DNA of 64,000 nucleotides from Gillisia sp. Hel1_33_143 (GTDB lineage: Bacteria; Bacteroidota; Bacteroidia; Flavobacteriales; Flavobacteriaceae). The notes under the pieces are model-generated. The model was given only the letters and a program-made list of their open reading frames with translations. It was not told the origin of the DNA and did no database searches. The stretch is taken from assembly GCF_900104765.1 (NCBI RefSeq), contig NZ_LT629737.1:1-64000 (forward strand), in the 5' to 3' direction. Of this stretch, positions 55,850 through 64,000 are shown piece after piece (positions within the stretch are counted from its first letter, which is position 1; each line of letters begins with the position of its first letter). The position numbers and the translations under genes were made by a program.

Positions 55850-57031
55850 ATGACATATCAAGCTAACGAAAAAGGATATTACGGTGATTTTGGTGGTGCA
55901 TACATCCCGGAAATGCTGTATCCAAACGTGGAAGAACTTAGATCTAGATATTTAGAGATCATGAAAGAAGAATCTTTTCAGAAAGAATTCAAAGCTTTGC
56001 TGAAAGATTATGTGGGTCGTCCTACTCCACTCTATTTCGCAGAGAGATTGAGTAAAAAATACAAGACAAAGATCTATCTAAAACGTGAAGATCTTTGTCA
56101 TACCGGAGCTCACAAGGTTAATAATACCATTGGCCAGATCTTAATGGCAAAGAGATTGGGAAAAAATAGAATTATTGCAGAAACAGGCGCTGGTCAGCAT
56201 GGTGTAGCAACTGCTACGGTTTGTGCGTTGATGGGAATTGAATGTATTGTGTATATGGGAGAAGTAGATATTGCTCGCCAAGCTCCTAATGTTGCCAGAA
56301 TGAAGATGCTAGGCGCTACAGTAATTCCTGCAAAATCTGGAAGTAAAACACTGAAAGATGCTACCAATGAAGCGATACGAGATTGGATTAATAATCCGGT
56401 AGACACGCATTATATTATTGGTTCTGTAGTGGGACCTCATCCTTATCCGGATATGGTTGCACGGTTTCAGAGCGTGATCTCGGAAGAAATTAAAGTTCAG
56501 CTAAAAGAAAAAGAAGATAGAGAAGCTCCAGATTATGTAGTGGCGTGTGTTGGTGGTGGAAGTAATGCCGCAGGGATCTATTTTCATTATTTAGACAATC
56601 CGGAGGTTGGAATTATCGCCGTAGAAGCAGCAGGAAAAGGAATTTACACAGGAGAAAGTGCTGCAACCTCAGCTTTGGGAAAAGAAGGTATTATTCATGG
56701 AAGTAAAACTTTGTTGATGCAAACCGATGATGGACAGATCACAGAGCCATATTCAATTTCAGCTGGCTTAGATTATCCAGGAGTTGGCCCTATGCATGCT
56801 AATTTGTTCAGAACAGGAAGAGGTGAATTTATTTCTATTACCGATGATGATGCAATGAAAGCAGGAATTGAACTTGCTAAGTTAGAAGGAATTATTCCGG
56901 CTATAGAAACATCACACGCTTTAGCGATCTTTGAAACTCGAAAATTTAAAGAAGATGATATTGTTGTAGTGAATCTTTCGGGTAGAGGAGATAAAGATCT
57001 TAGTACTTATATAGATTATTTCAATTTATAG
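55850..57031 (+). CDS. trpB: tryptophan synthase beta chain
   Basis: PLP enzyme that condenses indole with serine. The 393-residue protein has the PLP-lysine segment [15 protein letters not shown], the glycine loop [24 protein letters not shown] for cofactor phosphate and the closing LSGRGDKDL. Length and motifs are of the TrpB1 type that pairs with TrpA. Confidence 0.98.
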   Translation: MTYQANEKGYYGDFGGAYIPEMLYPNVEELRSRYLEIMKEESFQKEFKALLKDYVGRPTPLYFAERLSKKYKTKIYLKREDLCHTGAHKVNNTIGQILMAKRLGKNRIIAETGAGQHGVATATVCALMGIECIVYMGEVDIARQAPNVARMKMLGATVIPAKSGSKTLKDATNEAIRDWINNPVDTHYIIGSVVGPHPYPDMVARFQSVISEEIKVQLKEKEDREAPDYVVACVGGGSNAAGIYFHYLDNPEVGIIAVEAAGKGIYTGESAATSALGKEGIIHGSKTLLMQTDDGQITEPYSISAGLDYPGVGPMHANLFRTGRGEFISITDDDAMKAGIELAKLEGIIPAIETSHALAIFETRKFKEDDIVVVNLSGRGDKDLSTYIDYFNL

Positions 57032-57077
57032 AAAGCACTCCTTAAACTTCAATATTTAAAGAATTTAAACAAACCAC

Positions 57078-57848
57078 ATGAATCGAATTAATCAAAAATT
57101 AAAAGAAGATAAAAAACTTCTATCTATATATTTTAGTGCAGGTTACCCAGAATTAGAAGATTCTGTTCAGATCATTCAAGATCTGGAGAAAAGCGGAGTA
57201 GATTTCATAGAGATCGGACTTCCTTTTAGTGATCCTTTAGCTGATGGGCCCACCATTCAAGAAAGCTCCACTAAAGCTTTAAAGAATGGAATGACCACTC
57301 AAAAACTTTTCAGTCAGATAAAAAACATTAGAAGTTCTGTTGAAATTCCATTGATCATCATGGGATATTTCAATCCGATCTTACAGTACGGGATTGAAGA
57401 ATTCTGTAAAAAATGTAAAGAAGTTGGGGTTGATGGCTTAATAATTCCAGATCTTCCGGTAGATGTATATTCAGAAAAATATAAGTCGATTTTTGAAAAA
57501 TACGGTCTAATTAATATTTTCTTGATTACTCCTCAAACTTCAGAAGAGCGAATTAGATTTATAGATTCTGTTTCTAACGGCTTTATTTATATGGTAAGTA
57601 GCGCGAGCGTTACCGGTTCTAGCAAAGGATTTGGTGAAGAAACCACCAAATATTTCGAAAGAATTTCAAAAATGAATTTAGAGAATCCACAAATAGTTGG
57701 ATTTGGAATTAGCGATCATGAAACCTTTTCTCAAGCTACAAAATTTGCGAAAGGTGCAATTATTGGAAGCGCCTTTATAAAACATCTCGATAAGAATGGT
57801 ACAGAGCATATTTCTGATTTTGTTTCTTCAATTATACCTTTAACCTAA
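57078..57848 (+). CDS. trpA: tryptophan synthase alpha chain
   Basis: Cleaves indoleglycerol phosphate and channels indole to TrpB. The 256-residue TIM barrel shows IEIGLPFSDPLADGPTIQ (catalytic Glu and Asp region), GVDGLIIPDLP and ASVTGSSKGF. Last biosynthetic gene of trpEGDCFBA. No strong terminator follows immediately; the next hairpin on this strand is at 58228. Confidence 0.97.
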   Translation: MNRINQKLKEDKKLLSIYFSAGYPELEDSVQIIQDLEKSGVDFIEIGLPFSDPLADGPTIQESSTKALKNGMTTQKLFSQIKNIRSSVEIPLIIMGYFNPILQYGIEEFCKKCKEVGVDGLIIPDLPVDVYSEKYKSIFEKYGLINIFLITPQTSEERIRFIDSVSNGFIYMVSSASVTGSSKGFGEETTKYFERISKMNLENPQIVGFGISDHETFSQATKFAKGAIIGSAFIKHLDKNGTEHISDFVSSIIPLT

Positions 57849-57921
57849 TTGTAACACTGCTTTAATACAAATTAAGAGGCTTTCCCTTTAAATTTATAAA
57901 GAATAATAAACTCAACTAGTT

Positions 57922-58050
57922 ATGGAAAAGAAATTTGAAAGAAAAGAGGAACAAAAAAATCCTACGAATCTAACCGGAAATAGAAATATCGAAACAAATA
58001 AAGTTGATATTGATGATAAAACCATCAAAGAACAACAAAATAAAAAGTAA
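57922..58050 (+). CDS. small charged hypothetical protein upstream of bTHX
   Basis: A 42-codon ORF from ATG 57922 to TAA 58050. The product is very hydrophilic (MEKKFERKEEQKNPTNL..., ending KEQQNKK), has no hydrophobic segment and looks disordered. It is separated from the bTHX start by 2 bp, so coupled translation is likely. I cannot assign a family; it may be a real small protein or the translated leader of bTHX. Confidence 0.5.
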   Translation: MEKKFERKEEQKNPTNLTGNRNIETNKVDIDDKTIKEQQNKK

Positions 58051-58052
58051 TA

Positions 58053-58187
58053 ATGGGTAGAGGCGATAAGAAAACAAAACGTGGAAAAATTGCACTTGGA
58101 ACTCACGGAAAATTGAGACCAAAAAGAAAAAAATTTAAAGTAAAACCTACTACGCTTGCAGATCAGGATAAAAGAGAACTTCAATAG
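58053..58187 (+). CDS. 30S ribosomal protein bTHX
   Basis: A 44-codon ORF encoding MGRGDKKTKRGKIALGTHGK..RPKRKKF..., matching the bTHX (Thx) signature M-G-K/R-G-D-K-K-x-K-R-G-K-I. bTHX is a very small basic protein that sits in the head of the 30S subunit. Its shortness means automated calling often misses it. The C-terminal 17 residues (KVKPTTLADQDKRELQ) extend beyond the minimal Thermus form. It lies downstream of trpA and of a 42-codon ORF. Confidence 0.88.
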   Translation: MGRGDKKTKRGKIALGTHGKLRPKRKKFKVKPTTLADQDKRELQ

Positions 58188-58205
58188 TTTTAAAGTTCTT
58201 TTCTA

Positions 58206-58898
58206 TTAAAAGTACCCTTTATATTGTAAAACCCTGAAATCAATAGTATTGAATTCAGGGTTTTGCTTTTTCATCTTTTTATAAAGATCCATTCCGCCAA
58301 CTGCTCTATTTGCAGAACCTGAAGGAGCGGTTAAAGAAACTGTATTTATCAATCTTCCATCCAGCAAGAATTGATGAATTCTCGGTACTTCTTTAGAAAT
58401 GATTTTTAACTTAATATCTGGGTAACTATCTTTTAAATGTCTTCTAAAGAAATATTCGGGTCCGTTCTTGCTATTTCCACCTGTAAATAAGAGGGTTTCA
58501 ACATTTTTATTTTCTCTTAAAATACTTATCATATCTCTAAGTTCCGGATATTGCATTCCGAGATCTGATGCGTCTATTTTATCTCTCCTACTACTTTCTA
58601 CAACATCGCAAATACCAATCTTTTCTCTATTCAAGAATTCTTTTCTTTGCAAAACAGCTTCTGCAGTATTTTCAAATTTAAGATCAAGATCGAATAATTT
58701 ATTCAGAATTGGCCAAAGCAGACCATCTCTGCTGCCATAGCAAAAATCTACATCTCCTTCTTTAAGTTCTCCTGTTGTAAATCTTGGTGGTGGTAAGGTT
58801 CCAACTATTAATTTTTTGGCTCCCTTCGGAATAAATGTTCCGTAAGGATGTTGATGATGAAACATTTCCTCCTTCTTCATATCCTCAATTCTACTCAC
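58206..58898 (-). CDS. uracil-DNA glycosylase superfamily protein
   Basis: A 230-residue protein with the UDG fold pattern: motif 1 position KLIVGTLPPPRF, then CYGSRDGLLWPIL, as in the mismatch/hypoxanthine-glycosylase branch, a mid-segment LLFTGGNSKNG and the motif-2-like SLTAPSGSANRAVGG. The canonical catalytic residues differ from family 1 UDG, so the substrate is uncertain. It begins 6 bp after the stop of the pyruvate carboxylase gene and is probably co-transcribed. Its last 60 bp contain a 37-bp palindrome that can act as terminator for the opposing strand. Confidence 0.8.
   Translation of the reverse strand: MSRIEDMKKEEMFHHQHPYGTFIPKGAKKLIVGTLPPPRFTTGELKEGDVDFCYGSRDGLLWPILNKLFDLDLKFENTAEAVLQRKEFLNREKIGICDVVESSRRDKIDASDLGMQYPELRDMISILRENKNVETLLFTGGNSKNGPEYFFRRHLKDSYPDIKLKIISKEVPRIHQFLLDGRLINTVSLTAPSGSANRAVGGMDLYKKMKKQNPEFNTIDFRVLQYKGYF
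58228..58264 (+). terminator. palindromic terminator for bTHX/trp strand, embedded in the opposing gene
   Basis: Two 18-bp arms (58228-58245 and 58247-58264) pair with one mismatch around a single G; the outer core is AAAACCCTGAA/TTCAGGGTTTT. On the plus strand it is followed by GCTTTTTCATCTTTTT, a loose T tract. On the minus strand no T tract follows. It lies inside the last codons of the convergent glycosylase-like gene. Confidence 0.65.
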
Positions 58899-58904
58899 TA
58901 AAGT

Positions 58905-61900
58905 TTATTTCATAACCACTACCAGATCATCCGAGAATACCATTAATCCTTCTTTTAGCACTACATGACTCACTTCTCCTTCTGAATGAGCAGTAATAGT
59001 AGTTTCCATTTTCATGGCTTCAATAATAAATAAAGGCTCGTTCTTTTTAACCTTTTGACCAGGTTTTACCAAAATTGTAGAAAGTGATCCCTGTAATGGG
59101 GCACCTATTTCCTTTTCGTTATTCTTATCTACTTTTTGATGAACAACCTTTTCTACTTTAATAGATTTATCCTGAACTTGAACTGCTCTTGTTTGTCCGT
59201 TTACCTTGAAGAAAACATCTACCATACCATCGCTATTCGCTTCTCCAGCAGATAATAACTGAATCAATAAAGTTTTTCCTTTATCCATTTCTACGATGAT
59301 CTCCTCACCAGGCTCTAACCCATAGAAGAAATTTTTAGTTGGAATGCTAAGCACATTTCCGTATTCTTTGTGATGATTGTAGGCATCTGTATATACTTTT
59401 GGATATAGTTTATAAGAAAGGAAATCTGTAATATCCAGTTTTCTACCCATTCCCTCACCAAAGGTCTTTTCGAATTCTTTAAATTCTTCTTCGAAATCTA
59501 TAGGTTCCATATGCGCATTTGGTCGTTCTGTATATGGTTTTTCATCTTTTAGAACGATCTTCTGAATCTTCTCCGGAAAACCTCCTACAGGTTGACCAAG
59601 ATCTCCTTTAAAGAAACTCTTCACAGATTGTGGAAAAGAAATATTTTCACCTCTTTCCAATACATCTTCAATAGTAAGATTATTACTCACAAGATATTGC
59701 GCCATATCTCCAACCACTTTTGAGCTTGGTGTAACTTTAATAATATCGCCAAAAAGATCATTCACCTTAGAATACATTTGGGTGATCTCATAGAATCTAT
59801 CTGAAAGTCCTAAAGATTCAGCCTGTGGTTTCAAATTAGAATACTGTCCGCCGGGAATTTCATTTTTATAAACATCGGCAGATCCAGCTTTAAGTCCGCT
59901 TTCAAAAGGATAATAATAACTTCTGGTAGCTTCCCAATAATGAGAATATTCGTTTAGTTTGTCCATATCAAAATCTGCAGCGCGACTCTGGAATTTCATC
60001 ATTTCTACTATAGAGTTGAAATTTGGCTGTGATGTTAAGCCGGAAAGTCCTCCCAAAGCCACATCTACCACATCTACGCCGGCTTCTATAGCTTTTAGAT
60101 AAGTCGCCGCCTGAATAGAAGAAGTATCGTGTGTATGCAAGTGAATAGGAATATTAATCCTTGATTTTAACGCGTAGATCAATTCTTCTGCTGCATAAGG
60201 TTTTAAAATACCAGCCATATCTTTAATTCCAAGAATATGAGCACCGGCATCTTCCATTTGTTTTGCTAAAGACACATAATACTCTAAAGTATATTTAGTA
60301 TTACTAGTATCTAAAATATCTCCTGTATAACAGATAGAAGCCTCTGCTAATCCTCCTGTATTTTCTCTTACATATTTAATGCATGGTTCTATAGATTTCA
60401 TCCAGTTCAAAGAATCGAAAATTCTAAAAACATCTACGCCATTTTCCCAAGATTCGGTAACAAATCTTTCAATTAAATTATCTGGATAAGCGGTATAACC
60501 AACACCATTAGAACCTCTTAACAACATTTGCAACAATACATTTGGCATTGCTTCTCGAAGCATTCTTAATCGCTCCCACGGGTTTTCTTTTAAAAATCTT
60601 AAGCAAACGTCAAATGTAGCACCGCCCCAAACTTCCATACTAAAAATGTTGGAATGATTTTTTGCGAAACCTTCTGCAACCTTCATCATATCATGAGTTC
60701 GCATTCTGGTTGCCAATAAACTTTGATGCGCATCTCTCATGGTAGTGTCTGTGAATTTCACTTCATTTTGATGCCTTAACCAACGAGAGAATTTTTCGGG
60801 ACCATATTCTGTAAGAAGATCTTTTGTCCCTTTTGGATATGCTCCATATTCATCGAACTTTGGAACTTTCGGAATTAAGAACTTTTTATTGTGATCTACT
60901 ACCTTTACATCCGGATTTCCATTTACAGTGATATCGCCTAAGAAGTTCACTAGTTTAGTAGCTCTATTCCTAGTTTCTTTTATTTTGAAAAGCTCCGGAT
61001 TGTCTTTTATAAAATTAACGGTAACCTTCCCTTCTCGAAAAGTTGGATGTGCCAGAATATTATCAAGAAAAGCCATATTGGTCATTACCCCACGTACTCT
61101 AAATTCTGCCAGCGCTCGTCTCATTTTTCTGCAAGCACCGTCTAAAGTTCTACTACTAGCTGAAACTTTTACTAGCATAGAATCGAAAAATGGAGAAATA
61201 GTAACCCCTTGATAAACACTACCCGCATCTAATCTAATTCCGAATCCGGAAGCACTTCTATACGTGGTTATGGTACCATAATCTGGTTTAAAATCGTTGC
61301 TCGGATCTTCTGTTGTTATTCTACATTGAAGTGCATATCCATTGATTTTTACACTATCCTGATTTCCAATTTTTATCTGCTCATCGCTTAATTTATATCC
61401 TCCCGCAATAAATACTTGAGTTTTTACAAGATCGATATTGGTAATGATCTCTGTAACGGTATGCTCTACTTGAATTCTTGGATTTACCTCGATAAAGAAG
61501 ATCTGTCCATCTTCCACTAAAAATTCCACAGTTCCTATATTATTATAGTTTACTGCGCCGCATATTTTTAATGCATAATCATATAACTTCTCTTTAGTAT
61601 CCTGATCTAAGCCTAAAGAAGGAGCAAATTCTATTACTTTTTGATACCTGCGTTGCACCGAACAATCCCGCTCAAATAAGTGCACCATGTTACCATGATT
61701 ATCTGCAACAATTTGAATTTCTATATGCTTTGGATTTTCAACAAATTTTTCAATAAATACGGTATCATCTCCAAAAGCATTTCCAGCTTCTCGTTTAGAT
61801 TCTGGAAAAGCAGATCTCAATTGCTCTTCATCTCTAATAACACGCATTCCTCTACCTCCACCTCCGGAAGCAGCTTTTAGCATTACAGGATATCCAATTC

Positions 61901-62354
61901 TTTTGGCTTCTATTACCGCGGTTTCAATATTATTAAGCTCTTCTTTATTGCTTTCTATAATTGGAACATTATTGGCAACCGCTACTTCTTTAGCTTTTAC
62001 TTTATCTCCTAAAGATTTTAAAACTGAAACTTTTGGTCCGATAAAAATGATGTCGTTATCTTCACAGGCTTGAGCGAATTCAGCATTTTCTGATAAAAAA
62101 CCGTATCCGGTATGAATGGCATCTACACCATTCTTTTTAGCAATTTGAACAATTGCCTTTATATTTAAATAAGGTTTAAGCGGATCGTTGTCTTCACCAA
62201 TCTGGTAAGATTCATCTGCTTTATAGCGATGGAGAGAATATCTGTCTTCAAAGGTATAAATACCAACAGTTTTAAGACCAATTTCTGTACAAGCCCTAAA
62301 TATTCTGATGGCAATTTCTCCTCTATTCGCTACTAAAACCTTTTTTATTTTCAT
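58905..62354 (-). CDS. pyruvate carboxylase
   Basis: A 1149-residue single-chain biotin enzyme that carboxylates pyruvate to oxaloacetate. Domains in order: biotin carboxylase/ATP-grasp (about 1-450; LKAASGGGGRGMRV, EVNPRIQVEHTVTE), carboxyltransferase TIM barrel (about 525-800; FTDTTMRDAHQSLLATRMRT), the connecting allosteric-type domain and the biotin carboxyl carrier domain with biotinylated Lys1115 in EAMKMETT. It replenishes the TCA cycle. The upstream gap of 154 bp to yaaA holds the yaaA terminator. Confidence 0.97.
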   Translation of the reverse strand: MKIKKVLVANRGEIAIRIFRACTEIGLKTVGIYTFEDRYSLHRYKADESYQIGEDNDPLKPYLNIKAIVQIAKKNGVDAIHTGYGFLSENAEFAQACEDNDIIFIGPKVSVLKSLGDKVKAKEVAVANNVPIIESNKEELNNIETAVIEAKRIGYPVMLKAASGGGGRGMRVIRDEEQLRSAFPESKREAGNAFGDDTVFIEKFVENPKHIEIQIVADNHGNMVHLFERDCSVQRRYQKVIEFAPSLGLDQDTKEKLYDYALKICGAVNYNNIGTVEFLVEDGQIFFIEVNPRIQVEHTVTEIITNIDLVKTQVFIAGGYKLSDEQIKIGNQDSVKINGYALQCRITTEDPSNDFKPDYGTITTYRSASGFGIRLDAGSVYQGVTISPFFDSMLVKVSASSRTLDGACRKMRRALAEFRVRGVMTNMAFLDNILAHPTFREGKVTVNFIKDNPELFKIKETRNRATKLVNFLGDITVNGNPDVKVVDHNKKFLIPKVPKFDEYGAYPKGTKDLLTEYGPEKFSRWLRHQNEVKFTDTTMRDAHQSLLATRMRTHDMMKVAEGFAKNHSNIFSMEVWGGATFDVCLRFLKENPWERLRMLREAMPNVLLQMLLRGSNGVGYTAYPDNLIERFVTESWENGVDVFRIFDSLNWMKSIEPCIKYVRENTGGLAEASICYTGDILDTSNTKYTLEYYVSLAKQMEDAGAHILGIKDMAGILKPYAAEELIYALKSRINIPIHLHTHDTSSIQAATYLKAIEAGVDVVDVALGGLSGLTSQPNFNSIVEMMKFQSRAADFDMDKLNEYSHYWEATRSYYYPFESGLKAGSADVYKNEIPGGQYSNLKPQAESLGLSDRFYEITQMYSKVNDLFGDIIKVTPSSKVVGDMAQYLVSNNLTIEDVLERGENISFPQSVKSFFKGDLGQPVGGFPEKIQKIVLKDEKPYTERPNAHMEPIDFEEEFKEFEKTFGEGMGRKLDITDFLSYKLYPKVYTDAYNHHKEYGNVLSIPTKNFFYGLEPGEEIIVEMDKGKTLLIQLLSAGEANSDGMVDVFFKVNGQTRAVQVQDKSIKVEKVVHQKVDKNNEKEIGAPLQGSLSTILVKPGQKVKKNEPLFIIEAMKMETTITAHSEGEVSHVVLKEGLMVFSDDLVVVMK

Positions 62355-62460
62355 TATAAGATGACTATTTATGTTAAAAAAATAAGATTTTGAAAGTTAT
62401 TAAAATAATAGCTGATACAATAATATTTATAGGGCTTTACACCTATTAAATTGTTAAAAT

Positions 62461-62490
62461 AAAAAAACCACCAAAATGGTGGTTTTAAAA
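62461..62490 (-). terminator. yaaA terminator
   Basis: AAAACCACC and GGTGGTTTT pair around AAAAT; on the minus strand the stem is followed by T7, 20 bp after the yaaA stop. Confidence 0.9.
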
Positions 62491-62508
62491 TCTAAAATTG
62501 AAATTATT

Positions 62509-63270
62509 TTATCTAGTAAAAACTAACTCTTTATCATTTGGAGATTCATTCTTGCTATATCTATACCCTTCATAATCAAAAGATTTTAGCTGCTCTATGG
62601 TTTCTACATCTTTATCTATAATATATCTAACCATAGCTCCTCTTGCTTTCTTTGCAAAAAAACTAATGATCTTCAACTTTCCATTCTTAAGATCTTTAAA
62701 AACAGGCGTAATAACTTCTGCCTTTAATTTTTTAGCAGCTACCGCTTTAAAATATTCATTGCTAGCAAGATTTATAAAAAGCTCATTCTCCTCCATCTCC
62801 TTATTTAAACTATCTGTAATTTTAGTCTGCCATACTTCATAAAGAGTATCATTTCTTTCTATTCCAATAGAAGTTCCCATCTCCAGTCTATAAGGTTGCA
62901 TAAGATCTAGCGGTCTTAAGATACCATATAGCCCAGAAAGAATTCTTAATTTATTTTGTAATGCATCTAACTTTTCTGATGGGATAGTATATGCATCTAA
63001 ACCTGAATATACATCACCATCAAAAGCATACATTGCGGGGCGGGAATTTTCTTTGGTATGATCTTCTTGAAAATCTTTATATCTGCCATAATTTAGATCT
63101 GCCAGTTTCTCACTGATGCTCATCAAGTCCATCAACTCATTTTTGGTTTGGCGAGATAGCTTTTTATTAATCTTAATAGTGGTATCCAAAAACTGAGGTT
63201 GCGTTCCTCTTGTAGTTGGGAGTTTACTTTCAAAATCTAGACTTTTTGCGGGTGATAGTAAAATTTTCAT
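62509..63270 (-). CDS. yaaA: peroxide stress protein YaaA
   Basis: A 253-residue member of the YaaA/DUF328 family, which lowers intracellular free iron during peroxide stress and binds DNA in E. coli. The opening [19 protein letters not shown], the [15 protein letters not shown] and [15 protein letters not shown] segments, and [12 protein letters not shown] are family blocks. Length is standard. It has its own promoter (63345-63314) and terminator, so it is monocistronic. Confidence 0.95.
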   Translation of the reverse strand: MKILLSPAKSLDFESKLPTTRGTQPQFLDTTIKINKKLSRQTKNELMDLMSISEKLADLNYGRYKDFQEDHTKENSRPAMYAFDGDVYSGLDAYTIPSEKLDALQNKLRILSGLYGILRPLDLMQPYRLEMGTSIGIERNDTLYEVWQTKITDSLNKEMEENELFINLASNEYFKAVAAKKLKAEVITPVFKDLKNGKLKIISFFAKKARGAMVRYIIDKDVETIEQLKSFDYEGYRYSKNESPNDKELVFTR

Positions 63271-63313
63271 AGAATGCTTTTAAATAAAAAAAATGCTATT
63301 AATATGCGTTGCA

Positions 63314-63345
63314 CAAAAATAGCATTGTAATAGTAAGTTTTCAAA
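63314..63345 (-). promoter_or_regulatory. yaaA promoter
   Basis: TTTG (63345-63342), 20 bp, TATTTTTG (63321-63314) on the minus strand. The -7 box is part of an inverted repeat TGCTATT (63294-63300)/AATAGCA (63318-63324). Confidence 0.72.
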
Positions 63346-63391
63346 CCTGAAATTTATTCATTTTCAATACGGCTATTGATGAAAGTTATTT

Positions 63392-63486
63392 GCGTGAGGG
63401 ATTGAGGCTTTGTTGGAGCTCTCCCGATCTTATATCGGGAAGCGACTGCCGAAAGCCCGACCCCAATTTTTATTGGGGGCACGCCC
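63392..63486 (+). repeat. dispersed structured repeat, copy B
   Basis: Runs from GCGTGAGGGATTGAGG to GCGACTGCCGAAAGCCCGAC...GCACGCCC. Hairpins TCCCGAT/ATCGGGA and CCCCAAT/ATTGGGG occupy the same places as the different hairpins of copies A and C. The last base overlaps the stop codon of the RluA-family gene on the other strand, the same relation to a stop codon as copy A has to trpE. Confidence 0.78.
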
Positions 63487-64000
63487 TACTCCTCGTCTAT
63501 AAAATCTTTCTGATTCTTAGAATAATTACGCCATTTCTCTATGCACTTTGTCATATCTTCTGGTATTTCAGAATCAAAACTCATCCATTCTTGTGTAACA
63601 GGATGAACAAAGCCCAAAGTTTTTGCATGTAGTGCCTGGCGAGGTAAGATCTTGAAACAATTATCTACAAACTGTTTATATTTTGTAAAGGTAGTACCCT
63701 TTAGAATTCTCTCGCCCCCATAGCGCTCATCATTAAATAAGGTGTGTCCAATAAATTTCATGTGCACTCTTATCTGGTGAGTCCTACCGGTTTCTAACTT
63801 ACAAGAAACCAAGGTTACGTAACCAAAACGTTCCAACACTTTAAAGTGAGTAACTGCAGGTTTTCCTTCGTCTTCCTGGTCTCCTATATAAACTGTGTTT
63901 TGTAATCTATTCTTTGGGTGCCTTCCAATATTTCCTTCTATAATTCCTTCTTCTTCCTCGATATTACCCCATACCAATGCCACGTATTCTCTAGAACTCG
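63486..64000 (-). CDS. RluA-family pseudouridine synthase, C-terminal part (runs off the right edge)
   Basis: The frame is open to the window end and encodes the C-terminal 171 residues. SSREYVALVWGNI matches the strand after the RluA/RluD catalytic region, and LVSCKLETGRTHQIRVHMKFIGH is the family's RTHQIR signature. Such enzymes isomerise uridines in 23S rRNA or tRNA; the closest type (RluD) cannot be confirmed without the N-terminal S4 and catalytic-Asp part. The stop codon overlaps repeat copy B by one base. Confidence 0.93.
   Translation of the reverse strand, partial: SSREYVALVWGNIEEEEGIIEGNIGRHPKNRLQNTVYIGDQEDEGKPAVTHFKVLERFGYVTLVSCKLETGRTHQIRVHMKFIGHTLFNDERYGGERILKGTTFTKYKQFVDNCFKILPRQALHAKTLGFVHPVTQEWMSFDSEIPEDMTKCIEKWRNYSKNQKDFIDEE

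Noticed and set aside
57912-58184. A 90-codon minus-strand ORF opposite bTHX
   Set aside because: It is the complement of the bTHX and 42-codon ORFs; phenylalanine/serine-rich low-complexity translation of lysine-rich genes.

Overview
The window is an AT-rich chromosomal segment from a member of the Bacteroidota, almost certainly a marine-type Flavobacteriaceae close to Gramella/Christiangramia, Salegentibacter or Zunongwangia. The evidence is the TAnnTTTG / TTG-type promoters, the absence of Shine-Dalgarno use, the split transketolase, a carotenoid operon headed by a CarH-like regulator, SusC-style receptors and lipoproteins with acidic export tags, and the gene content overall. There is no prophage, insertion sequence, integron or CRISPR array; this is core chromosome.

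Layout. 1-5.3 kb: a leftward rRNA operon (16S, tRNA-Ile, tRNA-Ala, 5' part of 23S) behind three tandem promoters. 5.3-8.6 kb: thrS-infC-rpmI-rplT, with infC apparently starting on a non-canonical AUA codon. 8.6-15.8 kb: leftward housekeeping genes (secreted protein of unknown role, dnaB, accA, EamA transporter, LptG-like permease, tgt). 15.9-21.6 kb: split transketolase, a beta-barrel protein behind a sigma-54-like promoter, an FKBP lipoprotein, and small RNA-binding, methyltransferase, phosphoribosyltransferase and shikimate kinase genes. 21.7-22.1 kb: two identical tRNA-Lys and one tRNA-Leu. 22.5-27.3 kb: carH-like regulator, crtI, crtB, crtZ, crtY, sufficient for phytoene to zeaxanthin. 27.3-37.1 kb: TlpA-like thioredoxin, aconitase, MoxR ATPase with two periplasmic prolyl isomerases, Skp-like chaperone, guaB. 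37.2-43.6 kb: a probable iron-uptake operon (DUF4856 lipoprotein, imelysin-like lipoprotein, HTTM/gamma-carboxylase-like membrane protein, TonB-dependent receptor) behind a Fur-box-like palindrome. 43.6-51 kb: HMG-CoA lyase, LysE exporter, pyrD, pepT, an outer-membrane protein, rhodanese, and a MarR-nitroreductase-YceI cluster. 51-58.2 kb: a complete trpEGDCFBA operon with its own attenuator, followed by a 42-codon ORF and the tiny ribosomal protein gene bTHX. 58.2-64 kb: UDG-like glycosylase, pyruvate carboxylase, yaaA and a truncated RluA-family gene.

The most interesting signals are regulatory or structural. They are: a trp leader peptide with three consecutive Trp codons and a terminator whose loop and 3' arm can pair with the end of the leader ORF; the AUA start of infC; a dispersed intergenic element present three times whose hairpins differ in sequence but keep pairing; a CarH-type B12 photoreceptor signature next to carotenoid genes; an SSB-like C-terminal tip on DnaB; a tRNA-guanine transglycosylase that has lost its zinc cysteines; and a gamma-carboxylase-like enzyme with the catalytic His and Lys retained inside an iron-uptake operon. 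All functional assignments come from reading the sequence and family knowledge; no database search was run.
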